Shown piece by piece: positions 17,448-26,331 of a stretch of 64,000 nucleotides of DNA; position 1 is the first letter of the stretch, and every line of letters begins with the position of its first letter. The notes under the pieces were generated by a model. It was not told where the DNA came from. It was given only the letters and a program-made list of their open reading frames with translations, and ran no database searches. The translations under genes and the position numbers were made by a program. Location: positions 114,076 to 178,075 of the forward strand of contig NZ_SJOJ01000012.1 of the NCBI RefSeq assembly GCF_004330295.1, given 5' to 3'. This DNA is from Rahnella victoriana. Lineage in GTDB: Bacteria; Pseudomonadota; Gammaproteobacteria; Enterobacterales; Enterobacteriaceae.

Positions 17448-17753
17448 ATGAAAGGCTTAGTGAATGATGTTTTATCTATATTCTATCCAAAAGCGGTTAA
17501 GCCTGTTTTGGTCCGCGCAGGGTTATCGCATCGTGAGATTGCCTCCCTGCAAGCCGTCGGCGTGACCACGGTATCCTGGGCCACCTCCATGGAAGAACTC
17601 AACAACGCATTTGTTAAAAAAGCGCTGGATGCAGGTGCCGTCGGCTACCACATCACCAATGTGGAATCGCACAAACCGGGCAAAGAACAGCAACACGTCA
17701 TGGCCGCCACCGCGACCTTCTACCATATCAATCACAAAGTGGCTTATGGGTGA
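17448..17753 (+). CDS. DUF1471-like small stress protein
   Basis: 101 residues from the ATG at 17448, preceded by GAGGGG with a 7-base spacer. The ATG at 17433 lies before that site. The segment KKALDAGAVGYHITNVES...MAATATFYH resembles the YdgH/BhsA/McbA (DUF1471) domain, whose members respond to stress and biofilm conditions. Unlike most members it has no signal peptide. Monocistronic with a strong terminator. Family assignment is moderate. Confidence 0.6.
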   Translation: MKGLVNDVLSIFYPKAVKPVLVRAGLSHREIASLQAVGVTTVSWATSMEELNNAFVKKALDAGAVGYHITNVESHKPGKEQQHVMAATATFYHINHKVAYG

Positions 17754-17781
17754 TGTGCAGAGAAGAGAGTTGTGAAATAGA

Positions 17782-17819
17782 AACGCCGCAGACTTTCAGG
17801 GTTGCGGCGTTTTTTTTTA
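17782..17819 (+). terminator. Terminator of the DUF1471-like gene
   Basis: AACGCCGCA (17782-17790) pairs with TGCGGCGTT (17803-17811), and a run of ten T starts at 17810. Confidence 0.88.
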
Positions 17820-17969
17820 TTTCATGTATAGCGTTTATGGAAAATCATTACTCCCACGGGCCTTGTATTCACAGCTGTGCCCATAAGCCTGAAGGCGTCA
17901 TCATTCTCTTTTTCTAAATGATAAGAACGGGTAAGATTAGTCCGAATAATAACAAGTAAGGAAATAGAA

Positions 17970-18272
17970 ATGGGATCTATGGTTTTTTGTAGAGGATGCG
18001 GAAAAGAGATCCACGAGTCGGCTAAATCTTGCCCTCATTGTGGAGCAACTCAAAGCATTAATCCTCAGGGTACTAAAAGCAGGGTTGCAGCAGCTTTATT
18101 AGCTTTCTTCCTCGGTGGTTTTGGTGTTCATAAGTTCTATTTGGGTAAAATCGGGCAAGGGTTCTTATACCTCATCTTTTGCTGGACGTTTATCCCTTCA
18201 ATAATTGCATTCATTGAATTCATTATTTATCTGTGCGATTCAGATGAAAATTTCGCCAGGAAATACGGCTGA
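17970..18272 (+). CDS. TM2 domain protein with N-terminal zinc ribbon
   Basis: 100 residues. A zinc ribbon with two CxxC pairs (C7-R-G-C10 and C21-P-H-C24) is followed by the TM2 domain: a first helix VAAALLAFFLGGFGVHKFYLG and a second GFLYLIFCWTFIPSIIAFIE. AAGGA lies 8 to 9 bases upstream of the start. TM2 proteins are small inner-membrane proteins of unknown biochemical role. The zinc ribbon plus TM2 combination is common. It stands alone. Confidence 0.82.
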   Translation: MGSMVFCRGCGKEIHESAKSCPHCGATQSINPQGTKSRVAAALLAFFLGGFGVHKFYLGKIGQGFLYLIFCWTFIPSIIAFIEFIIYLCDSDENFARKYG

Positions 18273-18290
18273 GTTAATATTGCAATCATA

Positions 18291-18326
18291 AAAAAACCCA
18301 CACCCACCTTTCGGCGGATGTGGGTT
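18291..18326 (-). terminator. Terminator of fabV
   Basis: AACCCACA (18295-18302) pairs with TGTGGGTT (18319-18326). On the minus strand the stem is followed by seven T, so it chiefly serves fabV. It could also stop the convergent TM2 gene. Confidence 0.78.
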
Positions 18327-18353
18327 CTCAGCAATCTTTGGCGTTAAATCAGA

Positions 18354-19550
18354 TTACATCTGGATCAGATGTTTGATTTTCACGTCCGGATTGGTATCGG
18401 CTGCGTAATCCACGCCGTTCAGGCCAAAGCCGAACAGACGCATGAACTCGCTTTTGTAGCCCGCAAAATCAGTCAGCTCAGGGATGTTATCGTTGGTGAC
18501 TTCATTCCACAGTTTACCGACTTCTTCCTGCACTTCTGGCGCGATCTCTTTCAGGTCAGCGCGCAGACGGCCTTCGTTATCGACCAGTGGCTCAGCACCG
18601 TACAGGCTGTCTTTGTACAGACCGTAAACCTGCTCGATACACCCTTCGTGGGTGCCTTTCTCTTTCATCACTTTGAACAGCAGGGAAAGGTACAGCGGCA
18701 TCACAGGGATAGCAGAACTCGCCTGCGTCACAACCGCTTTCAGTACGGAAACACGCGCGTCGCCGCCCTGCTCTGCCAGTGTGCTGCGGATATCCAGAAC
18801 GCGTTTGTCCAGATCCTTCTTCGCTTCACCGATAGAACCGTTCCAGTAGATGTCCTGCGTCACTTCTTCACCCAGATAGGTGAACGCGGTGGTTTTCGCG
18901 CCTTCAGCCAGCACACCGGCCGCTTTCAGGTCGTCGATCCACATCTGCCAGTCTTCACCACCCATAACAGCCACGGTGCCCGCGATTTCTTCAGGCGTTG
19001 CCGGTTCCAGCGTGGTTTCGTTGATGGTTTCTTTGTCGGTATTGATGCCACGAATAGTGACTTGCTTACCGATTGGTTTCAGGGTGGAGTTGAACACTTC
19101 ACCGGTTTTCGGATGGGTACGGCGCGGCGCAGCCAGGCTGTAAACCACCAGATCGACCTGACCCAAATCTTGTTTGATCAGCTCAATGGTCTTTTGCTTC
19201 ACTTCATCAGAGAACGCATCGCCGTTGATGCTTTTTGCATACAGGCCTTTCGCATCGGCAAACTCTTCGAATGCGGCGGAGTTGTACCAGCCCGCAGTCG
19301 CGGTTTTGGACTCATCGCCCGGACGTTCGAAGAAGATGCCCAGCGTGGCAGCGTCAGAACCGAAAGCAGCAGAGATGCGGGCAGCGAGGCCGTAGCCGGT
19401 AGACGCGCCAATCACCAGGACTTTTTTCGGACCGCCAGCGATTTTGCCTTGCGCGGTCACGTAGTCGATTTGTTCTTTAACGTTCGCCTTGCAACCTTCC
19501 GGATGGGCAGTAACACAGATAAAGCCACGGATGCGTGGTTTGATAATCAT
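18354..19550 (-). CDS. fabV: Enoyl-ACP reductase FabV (NADH)
   Basis: 398 residues, the standard FabV/TER length. An NADH-binding motif GASTGYGL (48-55) in a Rossmann fold and the family catalytic pair Tyr235-x8-Lys244 in [12 protein letters not shown] are both visible. The enzyme reduces the trans-2 double bond of enoyl-ACP (or crotonyl-CoA), the last step of each fatty-acid elongation cycle. FabV is insensitive to triclosan and often coexists with or replaces FabI. ATG with GAGG 6 bases upstream. The conserved [15 protein letters not shown] start agrees with the chosen codon. Monocistronic. Confidence 0.95.
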   Translation of the reverse strand: MIIKPRIRGFICVTAHPEGCKANVKEQIDYVTAQGKIAGGPKKVLVIGASTGYGLAARISAAFGSDAATLGIFFERPGDESKTATAGWYNSAAFEEFADAKGLYAKSINGDAFSDEVKQKTIELIKQDLGQVDLVVYSLAAPRRTHPKTGEVFNSTLKPIGKQVTIRGINTDKETINETTLEPATPEEIAGTVAVMGGEDWQMWIDDLKAAGVLAEGAKTTAFTYLGEEVTQDIYWNGSIGEAKKDLDKRVLDIRSTLAEQGGDARVSVLKAVVTQASSAIPVMPLYLSLLFKVMKEKGTHEGCIEQVYGLYKDSLYGAEPLVDNEGRLRADLKEIAPEVQEEVGKLWNEVTNDNIPELTDFAGYKSEFMRLFGFGLNGVDYAADTNPDVKIKHLIQM

Positions 19551-19851
19551 ATAGACCTCATTGCAACTGTCTCAGTAAATTGGCCGATAGAATATAGGTT
19601 TGCGCCGTTTCAGGCAAAACCTGACGCTTCTACGCCACGTAAACAGACTTCTCTGACCCTAATTCGGGGGCAGTTTGCTCAGAAAGCGGAAAAAACAGAC
19701 AAAAATTCGTTCTGCTGAGTGTAATTCAGTTATGACGCGGTGCCTGCGGCAGGTGACGTATTTTCCGAAAAATCAGCGCCAGCGGCTGTCCGTTTCGCTT
19801 CATTTCGCCACTTCCCTTTCAAAATTCTCATTTTGGGTTAGGGTTATACGG
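19551..19851. other. Divergent intergenic region fabV/MFS porter
   Basis: About 350 gene-free bases up to 19904. The left part should hold the fabV promoter (AT-rich TATATT near 19598 on the minus strand). The right part leads to a consensus CRP site. No RNA gene is evident. Confidence 0.5.
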
Positions 19852-19867
19852 TGTGATCTGCATCACA
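19852..19867. promoter_or_regulatory. Consensus CRP site upstream of the sugar porter
   Basis: TGTGATCTGCATCACA has both consensus half-sites TGTGA-N6-TCACA. It lies 37 bases before the GTG start of the MFS gene. Catabolite control of a sugar transporter is the expected reading, though the exact promoter geometry is unclear. Confidence 0.72.
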
Positions 19868-19904
19868 CAATAACCATAATAATAGCCATATTTAGGGAGC
19901 GTCT

Positions 19905-21362
19905 GTGACTGAGAAAATAAACAGCGGCGATCGGAATGAGACGGTGAAAGCCTCGCAACCGACCGAACCGCTGGTAAAAGTAATCGCCTTTATTGCCACC
20001 CTCGGTGGCTTACTGTTTGGCTACGATACCGGGGTGATAGCAGGTGCTTTGCTGTTTATGAAGCACGATTTGCATCTGACATCGTTAACCACAGGGATGG
20101 TGACCAGCTTCCTGATCCTGGGTTCTGCCGTGGGTGCAATCTGCGCCGGGCGTGTGGCGGACCGTTTCGGGCGTAAGAAAATCATCCTGGTGATGGCGGT
20201 GATCTTTATGGCCGGTTCACTCGGCTGTGCCACCGCGCCCAACGTGGTGATAATGATTATTTGCCGGTTTATTCTGGGTCTGGCGGTAGGCGGTGCGGCG
20301 GCGATTGTGCCCATTTATATCGCCGAAATCGTGCCTTCCCATCGCCGCTGGCAGTTCGTCACCTTACAGGAACTGATGATCGTCTCCGGTCAGCTGATCG
20401 CCTATACCAGTAACGCGGCGATCAACGAAGTCTGGGGCGGTGAGACCACCTGGCGCTGGATGCTGGGTGTCGCCTGTGTTCCGGCGGTGATTTTGTGGGT
20501 CGGGATGCTTTTCCTGCCGGATACGCCGCGCTGGTACGCCATGCACGGCCGCTATCGCGAGGCGCGTGACGTGCTGGAACGTACCCGTAAAGCAGGGAAA
20601 GTAGAGAAAGAGCTGAGCGAAATCCGCAGTTCCATGAGTTCCAAAAGCGAGAAACATTCCCGCCGCCAGAAAACCATTTCTGTCTGGATGAAACGCCTGG
20701 TGTTTCTGGGGATTGGTATCGCCATGCTGCAACAACTTTCCGGCGTGAACACCATTATGTTCTACGCGCCGACTATGTTGCAGGCCACCGGGCTGAGCAC
20801 CAATGCGTCTCTGATGGCAACTATCGCCAACGGGGTGATCTCGGTGATCATGACCTTTGTCGGCATCATGCTGCTCAGCCGTTTCGGCCGCCGTCCGCTG
20901 CTGCTGACGGGTCAGATTGGCTGCACCCTGACGCTGCTTGCCATCGGGTTGGTGACCTGGCTGATGCCGGAAACCGTCAACGGACATCCGGATGCGGTGC
21001 GCAGTTATCTGGTATTAGGCGGTATGCTGATTTTCCTGTGTTTCCAGCAGGGCGCGCTTTCGCCGGTCACCTGGCTGCTGCTGTCGGAAATGTTCCCGAT
21101 GCGTATCCGCGGGATGGCGAACGGTGTGTCGGTCTTTGCCATGCAGATGACCAACTTCTCCATCGCCTTTATGTTCCCGATCATGCTGAGTTCCATCGGC
21201 CTGACCCTGTCCTTCTTCTGCTTCGCGGCCATCGGCGTCGCAGGCGGCCTATTCGCCGTGATATTCGCGCCGGAGACGCAGGGCAAAACCTTAGAGCAGA
21301 TTGAGAAACACTTTAAGAAACAGTTGCAGGATGACCCCGTTCCGCAGGAAGCGGGCAGTTAA
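19905..21362 (+). CDS. MFS sugar porter (inositol/hexose-proton symporter type)
   Basis: 485 residues with 12 predicted membrane helices. Sugar-porter family signatures are present: GGLLFGYDTGVIAGAL in helix 1, GRVADRFGRKK between helices 2 and 3, PIYIAEIVPSHRR, the PDTPRWY segment ending the first half, QQLSGVNTIMFYAP in helix 7, and PETQGKTLEQIE at the C-terminus. It resembles IolT/CsbC/XylE-type proton symporters. The sugar cannot be assigned from sequence. Start is GTG with AGGGAG five bases upstream. The consensus CRP site just upstream supports carbon-source regulation. Monocistronic, with a hairpin after it. Confidence 0.87.
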   Translation: MTEKINSGDRNETVKASQPTEPLVKVIAFIATLGGLLFGYDTGVIAGALLFMKHDLHLTSLTTGMVTSFLILGSAVGAICAGRVADRFGRKKIILVMAVIFMAGSLGCATAPNVVIMIICRFILGLAVGGAAAIVPIYIAEIVPSHRRWQFVTLQELMIVSGQLIAYTSNAAINEVWGGETTWRWMLGVACVPAVILWVGMLFLPDTPRWYAMHGRYREARDVLERTRKAGKVEKELSEIRSSMSSKSEKHSRRQKTISVWMKRLVFLGIGIAMLQQLSGVNTIMFYAPTMLQATGLSTNASLMATIANGVISVIMTFVGIMLLSRFGRRPLLLTGQIGCTLTLLAIGLVTWLMPETVNGHPDAVRSYLVLGGMLIFLCFQQGALSPVTWLLLSEMFPMRIRGMANGVSVFAMQMTNFSIAFMFPIMLSSIGLTLSFFCFAAIGVAGGLFAVIFAPETQGKTLEQIEKHFKKQLQDDPVPQEAGS

Positions 21363-21377
21363 GTTCCCATAGTTTCA

Positions 21378-21413
21378 CCTTTACCGGCCAGCGAGAGATC
21401 TGGCCGGTAAAGG
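21378..21413 (+). terminator. Hairpin after the MFS gene
   Basis: CCTTTACCGGCCAG pairs perfectly over 14 bases with its complement at 21400-21413, with an 8-base loop. No U-run follows, so it may be a weak terminator or an mRNA 3' stabiliser. Confidence 0.55.
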
Positions 21414-21456
21414 CTCATGAAAGCCGATAAAAGCCTGTCCCCGCCACCCTCACATC

Positions 21457-21477
21457 TGATGCATCATGTTGTATAAT
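21457..21477. promoter_or_regulatory. TGATGCATCA operator at the gntR-type promoter
   Basis: The 10-base palindrome TGATGCATCA (21457-21466) is followed after five bases by TATAAT (21472-21477). The same palindrome occurs at 27096-27105 and 30534-30543 upstream of two units of the adjacent catabolic cluster. An operator for the GntR/FCD protein overlapping its own promoter is the likely explanation. Confidence 0.6.
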
Positions 21478-21536
21478 CGGTTTCCACGCCCTTATCCCAA
21501 CTCCGGGTGCGCGCACATTATTGCTACGGTGAACCT

Positions 21537-22211
21537 TTGAATTATCCCATCAGTTCGATTAATCACGCTTATCTGGGCAGCAGCGTTTACGCCACCTTGC
21601 GCGAAGCACTGATCACCGGTCGTCTGAAACCCAATGATCGTCTGCGTATCCGTGAACTGGCGGAGCAGGTTGGTACCAGCGTCACGCCCGTGCGGGATGC
21701 TATTTTGCAGCTGGCAAAAGAACAGGCGCTGGAGATGCGCACACCGAAAGATATCCGCGTGCCGCAGCTCGATGAGCAGCAATATCAGGAAATCCGTACC
21801 TTACGGCTGGAGCTGGAAGGGCTGGGCGCAGAAAAAGCCGCGCAGTCGGTGACGGAATACGAATTACAGCGGATTGCGCAGAACATCGAAAACAACCGTC
21901 AGGCCATCAGCAACGAAGGTTTACCCGAAGCCCTGCGCCTGAACAGTGAGTTTCACCTGATGCTGGCGCAAAGCGCGCGCATGCCGTTACTGAGCAACTT
22001 TATCGACAGTTTATGGATGCGCACCGGCCCGCTGATTGCGCAGGCGTATGCCCATTTCTCCGAACGCATGGCGATTGAGCATCACGAAGAGATTTTGATC
22101 GCGCTGCGTAAAGGCGACAGCGCGGCAGCCCGGCGGGCCATTCAGGAAGATATCCTCGACGGCAGCCAGAAGATGGTGGAATTTCTGGCCGTGGGACGTG
22201 AAAAAGCGTGA
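21537..22211 (+). CDS. GntR-family regulator, FadR/FCD subgroup
   Basis: About 224 residues from the TTG at 21537, which gives a protein starting MNYPISSINHA. A GTG at 21507 would add ten residues. Neither has a strong ribosome-binding site. The N-terminal winged helix (SSVYATLREALITGRLKPNDRLRIRELAEQVGTSVTPVRDAILQL) is typical GntR. The rest is the all-helical FCD ligand domain with the metal-ligand pattern NSEFH and EHHEEILIALRKGD. It is a repressor whose ligand is probably the substrate of the nearby amine cluster, because the palindrome in its own promoter recurs there. Confidence 0.85.
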   Translation: MNYPISSINHAYLGSSVYATLREALITGRLKPNDRLRIRELAEQVGTSVTPVRDAILQLAKEQALEMRTPKDIRVPQLDEQQYQEIRTLRLELEGLGAEKAAQSVTEYELQRIAQNIENNRQAISNEGLPEALRLNSEFHLMLAQSARMPLLSNFIDSLWMRTGPLIAQAYAHFSERMAIEHHEEILIALRKGDSAAARRAIQEDILDGSQKMVEFLAVGREKA

Positions 22212-22215
22212 GGTG

Positions 22216-22378
22216 AAAGTGTCAAATATGACCCTTTCATGTCGATTTTTACTGCCAGAATGCGCAAACGGCGTCGTGGAGGGCATAAAGGTTCAAAAAT
22301 GACACTTTATCGCTTACAATGAGATATTCTGTTTAATTTCTCATCACCCGAGGCTATAAAGTGTCAAATATGACCCTT
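22216..22378. promoter_or_regulatory. Three HipB-type operators before hipBST
   Basis: GTGTCAAATATGACCCTT occurs at 22219-22236 and again at 22361-22378. The shared direct repeat extends three bases leftward at both (AAA). A diverged inverted copy lies at 22288-22308 (17 of 21 positions). The third copy overlaps the hipB start codon. This spacing suggests autorepression by HipB with looping or cooperative binding. Confidence 0.6.
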
Positions 22379-22663
22379 CAGAGCGTTGAAACCTTTCTTG
22401 CTCAGCTTTCCGAAAGTGAACGGAAAATGTTTATCGACCGGCTGGATACATTCCGGCGTTTCCCCTTTGACCTGTCAGAACTGAAGCCGCTGATCATGCG
22501 GGAGATGAAACAACAGAACATCACGTACGAAGAAATGGCGCTGCAAATAGGAACTTCTTTATCAACGCTCAAAAGAATGATTGCAGACCCCGCCGGTTCG
22601 AAAACCAATAATCTCCATACTTTACTCAACGAGCTTGGAATTAACGTATGGCTAGACAAATAG
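22361..22663 (+). CDS. hipB: HipB-like antitoxin of a HipBST system
   Basis: 100 residues starting with GTG, with GAGG seven bases upstream. An N-terminal helical extension (MTLQSVETFLAQLSESERKM) precedes a Cro/CI-type helix-turn-helix (YEEMALQIGTSLSTLKRMIADP). It represses its own operon through the repeated operators overlapping its start. In the tripartite HipBST systems HipB lacks strong neutralising activity by itself and augments HipS. The coding end overlaps hipS by 16 bases. Confidence 0.82.
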   Translation: MSNMTLQSVETFLAQLSESERKMFIDRLDTFRRFPFDLSELKPLIMREMKQQNITYEEMALQIGTSLSTLKRMIADPAGSKTNNLHTLLNELGINVWLDK

Positions 22664-22959
22664 AAGTGTGGCTGTATGACGCTGCAGCGGGAATATTGAG
22701 TGAGCGTGATGGCGTATATGACTTTTCCTATTACAACGGCTATGCCGGACCGGCTCTTTCCATCAGCATGCCGGTCAGAGCAGAGTCGTACGTAAGTGAA
22801 GACTTACATCCCTTCTTCAAAGGACTGGCTCCGGAAGGATGGCTGCGCAAACGCTATTCTGAAATACAAAAAATTGACGATCGGGATTTATTCGGATTAC
22901 TGATGCATAACGGCGACGATTTGCTGGGTGCCATCGTGATTAAAGAGATGAAATCATGA
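22648..22959 (+). CDS. hipS: HipS-like antitoxin (HipA N-subdomain 1)
   Basis: 103 residues corresponding to the N-terminal subdomain found fused in HipA: VWLYDAAAG start, FKGLAPEGWLRKRY (about 51-64) and DLFGLLMHNGDDLLGAIVI. When this domain is encoded separately between HipB and the kinase, the locus is of the HipBST type, in which HipS is the neutralising antitoxin. It overlaps both neighbours (hipB by 16 bases, hipT by ATGA), so stoichiometric translation is likely. Confidence 0.85.
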   Translation: MARQIEVWLYDAAAGILSERDGVYDFSYYNGYAGPALSISMPVRAESYVSEDLHPFFKGLAPEGWLRKRYSEIQKIDDRDLFGLLMHNGDDLLGAIVIKEMKS

Positions 22960-23981
22960 ATTCAGAACACTGCCTGATAAATTTAAAACGGTTGAAAGGT
23001 GCTGAAATTAACACCGGTTATTCTAAACAAGGCATCAGGGACTTATTGCAAAACGCACAAGCCACACCGGATTTACCGTTTACCCGCAGACAGTTCATTC
23101 AGGAACAACCTCAACGTCAGAAAGGCATGAGTATATCTGGCTATCAGCCTAAATTATCTTTAGCCCTGGAAGACAAGGTATTACGGGTGGTAAGCAACGG
23201 TGGAACATATATTCTGAAGCCCTCACCTGAAGAGTATCCTCATCTCGCCGAAAACGAACATGCGACCATGACGGTCATGGCTCGCCTGAAATTTGTTGTC
23301 CCTCCTTTTGGCCTCGTGCGCTTCAGGCGCGATGAAGACCGGCAGGAAGAACTTGCCTTCGTGATCAGCCGTTATGATCGTGGACAAAACGGACAGCAGC
23401 GGTTTCATCAGGAACAACTCGACGGCGCCATGGGCATCGCCGATAAATATGGCACGATCGATGATAAAAAGGCCGTAAGCTACCAGAGGGCCGCCCGATT
23501 TTTGCTGGAGACTCTCGGCGACAGTCTGACCAATAAACGCGACATTTTTTTACGCATCGTTTATGCCTACGTGCTGGGCAACAACGACTTTCATCTGCGT
23601 AATTTTGGTATTTTACTTCCCCTGAACGCCCCGCCTTCCCTTGCCCCGGTTTATGACTTTATCAGTGTTGTCCCTTACCCCGCGGCGTTTGGTGAATATC
23701 TCGCCCTGCCGCTTCTCGAGTGTGAAGAGAATGACGAGGAAATCGCGCCCGGCCTCGATTCACCTTATGGCGAATACACGGGCGCAGATTTTATCGCGCT
23801 GGCTGAAGGCATCGGGATTCAGAACCGGCTGGCCCGCAAATGGCTGTCCGATGTGATAAAAAGCCATCCGCTGATTATTGACACTTACAGCGAAAGTCAT
23901 ATGCCCGCAGAGCAATGGCAACAAGTGCTGAAATACGTCGCCAGAAGAATGCATCTGCTCGAAATCACAGATTTACCCTGA
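22956..23981 (+). CDS. hipT: HipT-like serine/threonine kinase toxin
   Basis: 341 residues, the HipA kinase core without its N-terminal subdomain. The Gly-rich loop GMSISGYQPKLSL carries the Ser59-Ile-Ser61 pair that is the autophosphorylation region of HipT. The catalytic segment YVLGNNDFHLRNFGI and the metal-binding YDFISVVPYP follow. The described HipT of enteropathogenic E. coli phosphorylates tryptophanyl-tRNA synthetase and so arrests translation. The same target here is inference. The gene is intact. Downstream neighbours are convergent. Confidence 0.88.
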   Translation: MNSEHCLINLKRLKGAEINTGYSKQGIRDLLQNAQATPDLPFTRRQFIQEQPQRQKGMSISGYQPKLSLALEDKVLRVVSNGGTYILKPSPEEYPHLAENEHATMTVMARLKFVVPPFGLVRFRRDEDRQEELAFVISRYDRGQNGQQRFHQEQLDGAMGIADKYGTIDDKKAVSYQRAARFLLETLGDSLTNKRDIFLRIVYAYVLGNNDFHLRNFGILLPLNAPPSLAPVYDFISVVPYPAAFGEYLALPLLECEENDEEIAPGLDSPYGEYTGADFIALAEGIGIQNRLARKWLSDVIKSHPLIIDTYSESHMPAEQWQQVLKYVARRMHLLEITDLP

Positions 23982-23998
23982 CGGATGATGAAGGTTTC

Positions 23999-25255
23999 TC
24001 ACCCCATTTCCCCCAGCACATCCGCCAGGGTGTCCAATAGCAGCGCGGCGTGTTCCGGTTTAAAGACCAGCGGCGGACGGATTTTCAGGACGTTCGCTGC
24101 CGGACCGGTGGCGCTGATCAGGACCTGTTTCCGGCGCATGGCATTGACCACACTGGCGGCGCGTTCAGGCGCAGGCGTATTGCGCTGATCGCTCACCAGT
24201 TCGACGCCGATAAACAAGCCATCACCGCGCACATCGCCGATGACCGGATAACGCGCCGCCAGTTTTTGTAATCCCTCCCGCAGAAGTGCCCCGGTCAGTT
24301 GCGCGTTCTGCTGTAACGCCTCGCGACGTAATACCTGCAACACGGCGTGTGCCGCGCGGCACGAGACCGGATTGCCACCGAAAGTGTTGAAATAACGCTG
24401 ACGGCGGCCGAATTCGGCGAACAGTTCCGGTCTGCCCACCAGTCCCGCGACCGGATGGCCGTTGCCCATCGGTTTGCCGAGACTGACCAGATCCGGCATC
24501 ACGCCGTAACGGGCGAATCCCCAGCGCTGGCTGCCGGTACGGCCAAATCCGGGCTGGACTTCGTCGGCAATAAACAATCCGCCCGCCGCCCGTACCCATG
24601 CCACGGCGCGTTGCATCTCCGCCGGTTCGGGGCTGAAAACACCGTCGCTGGAGAAAATTGTGTCCAGCAGCAGCGCCGCCGGTTTTACGCCTGCCTGTTT
24701 CATCGCGTCCAGCGCCCGCTCCACGCCTGCCGCGAATTCGCCGGGATGGCGAAATGTGTCCGGCGCGTCAATCAGCCAGACATTTTTGCCCTGCTCAACA
24801 CCTTCGCCAAGCGAGGGCGAGAGTTCCGCCAGCGCACTGGTCACACCGTGATAGGCCCAGCGCGTCACCAGCACGCCCTGCCCGCCGGTGATCTGCCGCG
24901 CCACACGTAATGCCAGATCGTTGGCTTCGCTGCCGGTACAGGTCATGGTCAGGTTGCGCAGTTCCGGCGGAAACTCCGTCAGAAAATCTTCTGCAAACTC
25001 GACAATCGCATCGTTCAGATAGCGGGTATGGGTATTGAGCTGCGATGCCTGCGTGGCAATGGCGTCCACCACCGCCGGATGGCAATGGCCGACGGACGCG
25101 ACATTGTTGTAAGCATCAAGATAGCGGCGCCCTTCGTTGTCATACAGCCAGACGCCTTCGCCGCGCACCACGTGCAGCGGCTCCTGATAAAACAGCCGGT
25201 AGCCGCCACCGAGAAATTGCCGGCGGCCTTCTGATACCTGTTGCGTTGTGAGCAT
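23999..25255 (-). CDS. Class III PLP enzyme, phospho-lyase-like (AGXT2/ETNPPL group)
   Basis: 418 residues from ATG at 25255, with GAGG 6 bases upstream. An in-frame ATG at 25261 abuts that site. Fold-type I class III aminotransferase: TGSEAND, LFIADEVQPGFGRTG and the PLP-lysine motif SLGKPMGNGHPVAG. The KPMGNGHP form is typical of the AGXT2-like group that includes ethanolamine-phosphate and 5-phosphohydroxylysine phospho-lyases. The gene directly upstream encodes an aminoglycoside-phosphotransferase-fold kinase, the same pairing as hydroxylysine kinase with its phospho-lyase. Elimination of phosphate from a phosphorylated amino alcohol is therefore more likely than transamination, but the substrate is unproven. 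Last gene of the minus-strand unit. Confidence 0.8.
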   Translation of the reverse strand: MLTTQQVSEGRRQFLGGGYRLFYQEPLHVVRGEGVWLYDNEGRRYLDAYNNVASVGHCHPAVVDAIATQASQLNTHTRYLNDAIVEFAEDFLTEFPPELRNLTMTCTGSEANDLALRVARQITGGQGVLVTRWAYHGVTSALAELSPSLGEGVEQGKNVWLIDAPDTFRHPGEFAAGVERALDAMKQAGVKPAALLLDTIFSSDGVFSPEPAEMQRAVAWVRAAGGLFIADEVQPGFGRTGSQRWGFARYGVMPDLVSLGKPMGNGHPVAGLVGRPELFAEFGRRQRYFNTFGGNPVSCRAAHAVLQVLRREALQQNAQLTGALLREGLQKLAARYPVIGDVRGDGLFIGVELVSDQRNTPAPERAASVVNAMRRKQVLISATGPAANVLKIRPPLVFKPEHAALLLDTLADVLGEMG

Positions 25256-25266
25256 GGTCATCCTCT

Positions 25267-26331
25267 TTACTTCAGTTCAGATGCACAGGACTGCCTGAAT
25301 ATCTCGCCAGTCTGCGAAAAGGGCAACGTCATCAGCCGCGATAAACTTCCCCAGGCATGCGTCTGATTACGCAGGATATAGTCGCGGTTCTGCGGATAGA
25401 GTACGGCGCGGTGCTGGGCGATCAGTAAACTCAGCGCCAGCCGCGACGCAACCAGTTCCGGCAACAGCTCCAGCTCTGCTTCCGTCAGCGGCTGACGGGC
25501 GGTATAAGCGGCGATCATCGGGTGGCAAAAGTGGAATAAATCGCTGCCTTCGCCGTCCAGCTGATAAGCCAGCGCCGTCGCCAGTTCGTTAATCAGGGGC
25601 GCCATCAGGGCATCGCCGAAATCAATAATGCCCGCCAGACGCTGCGGGTCCGCGCTGCTGACCAGCACATTGTGGGCGTTAAGGTCATTGTGGATCACCT
25701 GACGGCGAAGTTGTGGACTGGCGGGCATGACTTTTTGCTGATGCGAATCCAGCACGCGGGCAATCGTGCGTCGCTGTTCAGGGTCAGTGAGATGCGGTAG
25801 CCAGCCGTGCAACCGTGACATGTCGCTGATATCCCACAGCAAATCACGCGCCGCCCCCGGATGATCAAAATCGCGCAGTGCGATATCCAGCCGGGCCAGC
25901 GTCTCCCCGAGAGTCCGCATTAGCGTTTTGCTACGCGGCACCTGATATTGCGCGGTACCCGGCAGATAACTCACGGCGCGCAGCGTCAGCGTTTGTCCGG
26001 CCACATCCACCTGCGGCGTAAGTTCCCCGCTGCGGCTTTGCTGTAAACGCGGCACCGGTAACGCGCTGTCCCGCCGGGCGAGATGGCTGAGAATGGCGGT
26101 CTGAAAATCCACTTCGGCGGGGACTTCAGCGGGATTCACAAAGCGCAGCATATAGGCGCGACCGGAAAGAGTGGTCAGGCAAAAATTGCTGTCACGCTCG
26201 CCGCCCAGCACCTGCGCCACGCCGTCCAGCCCGTAAATCTGCGCAGCAATCTGTTCGGCCTGCGATGTGCTGACGTGTGGCACGGCGGTGGTGAGCAGAC
26301 CCGCCGTCAACCGCGAAGGGGCTTCAGACAT
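25267..26331 (-). CDS. Small-molecule kinase, APH/hydroxylysine-kinase-like
   Basis: About 354 residues from ATG at 26331, which overlaps the SDR stop codon. A start at 26364 would overlap the SDR by 41 bases. It has the aminoglycoside phosphotransferase fold with Brenner motif VIHNDLNAHNVL and metal motif IIDFGD. Relatives phosphorylate choline, homoserine or hydroxylysine. Pairing with a phospho-lyase-like PLP enzyme favours an amino alcohol such as 5-hydroxylysine. It lies 11 bases upstream of the PLP gene and is coupled to the SDR. No antibiotic resistance role is implied. Confidence 0.75.
   Translation of the reverse strand: MSEAPSRLTAGLLTTAVPHVSTSQAEQIAAQIYGLDGVAQVLGGERDSNFCLTTLSGRAYMLRFVNPAEVPAEVDFQTAILSHLARRDSALPVPRLQQSRSGELTPQVDVAGQTLTLRAVSYLPGTAQYQVPRSKTLMRTLGETLARLDIALRDFDHPGAARDLLWDISDMSRLHGWLPHLTDPEQRRTIARVLDSHQQKVMPASPQLRRQVIHNDLNAHNVLVSSADPQRLAGIIDFGDALMAPLINELATALAYQLDGEGSDLFHFCHPMIAAYTARQPLTEAELELLPELVASRLALSLLIAQHRAVLYPQNRDYILRNQTHAWGSLSRLMTLPFSQTGEIFRQSCASELK

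Noticed and set aside
18369..19718. 449-codon frame antisense to fabV
   Set aside because: The conserved, full-length FabV on the other strand explains the region. The antisense product shows no domain pattern.
25267..26331. APH-fold kinase considered as an aminoglycoside resistance gene
   Set aside because: It is translationally linked to an SDR and a PLP phospho-lyase-like enzyme in a catabolic operon. The fold alone does not indicate resistance.
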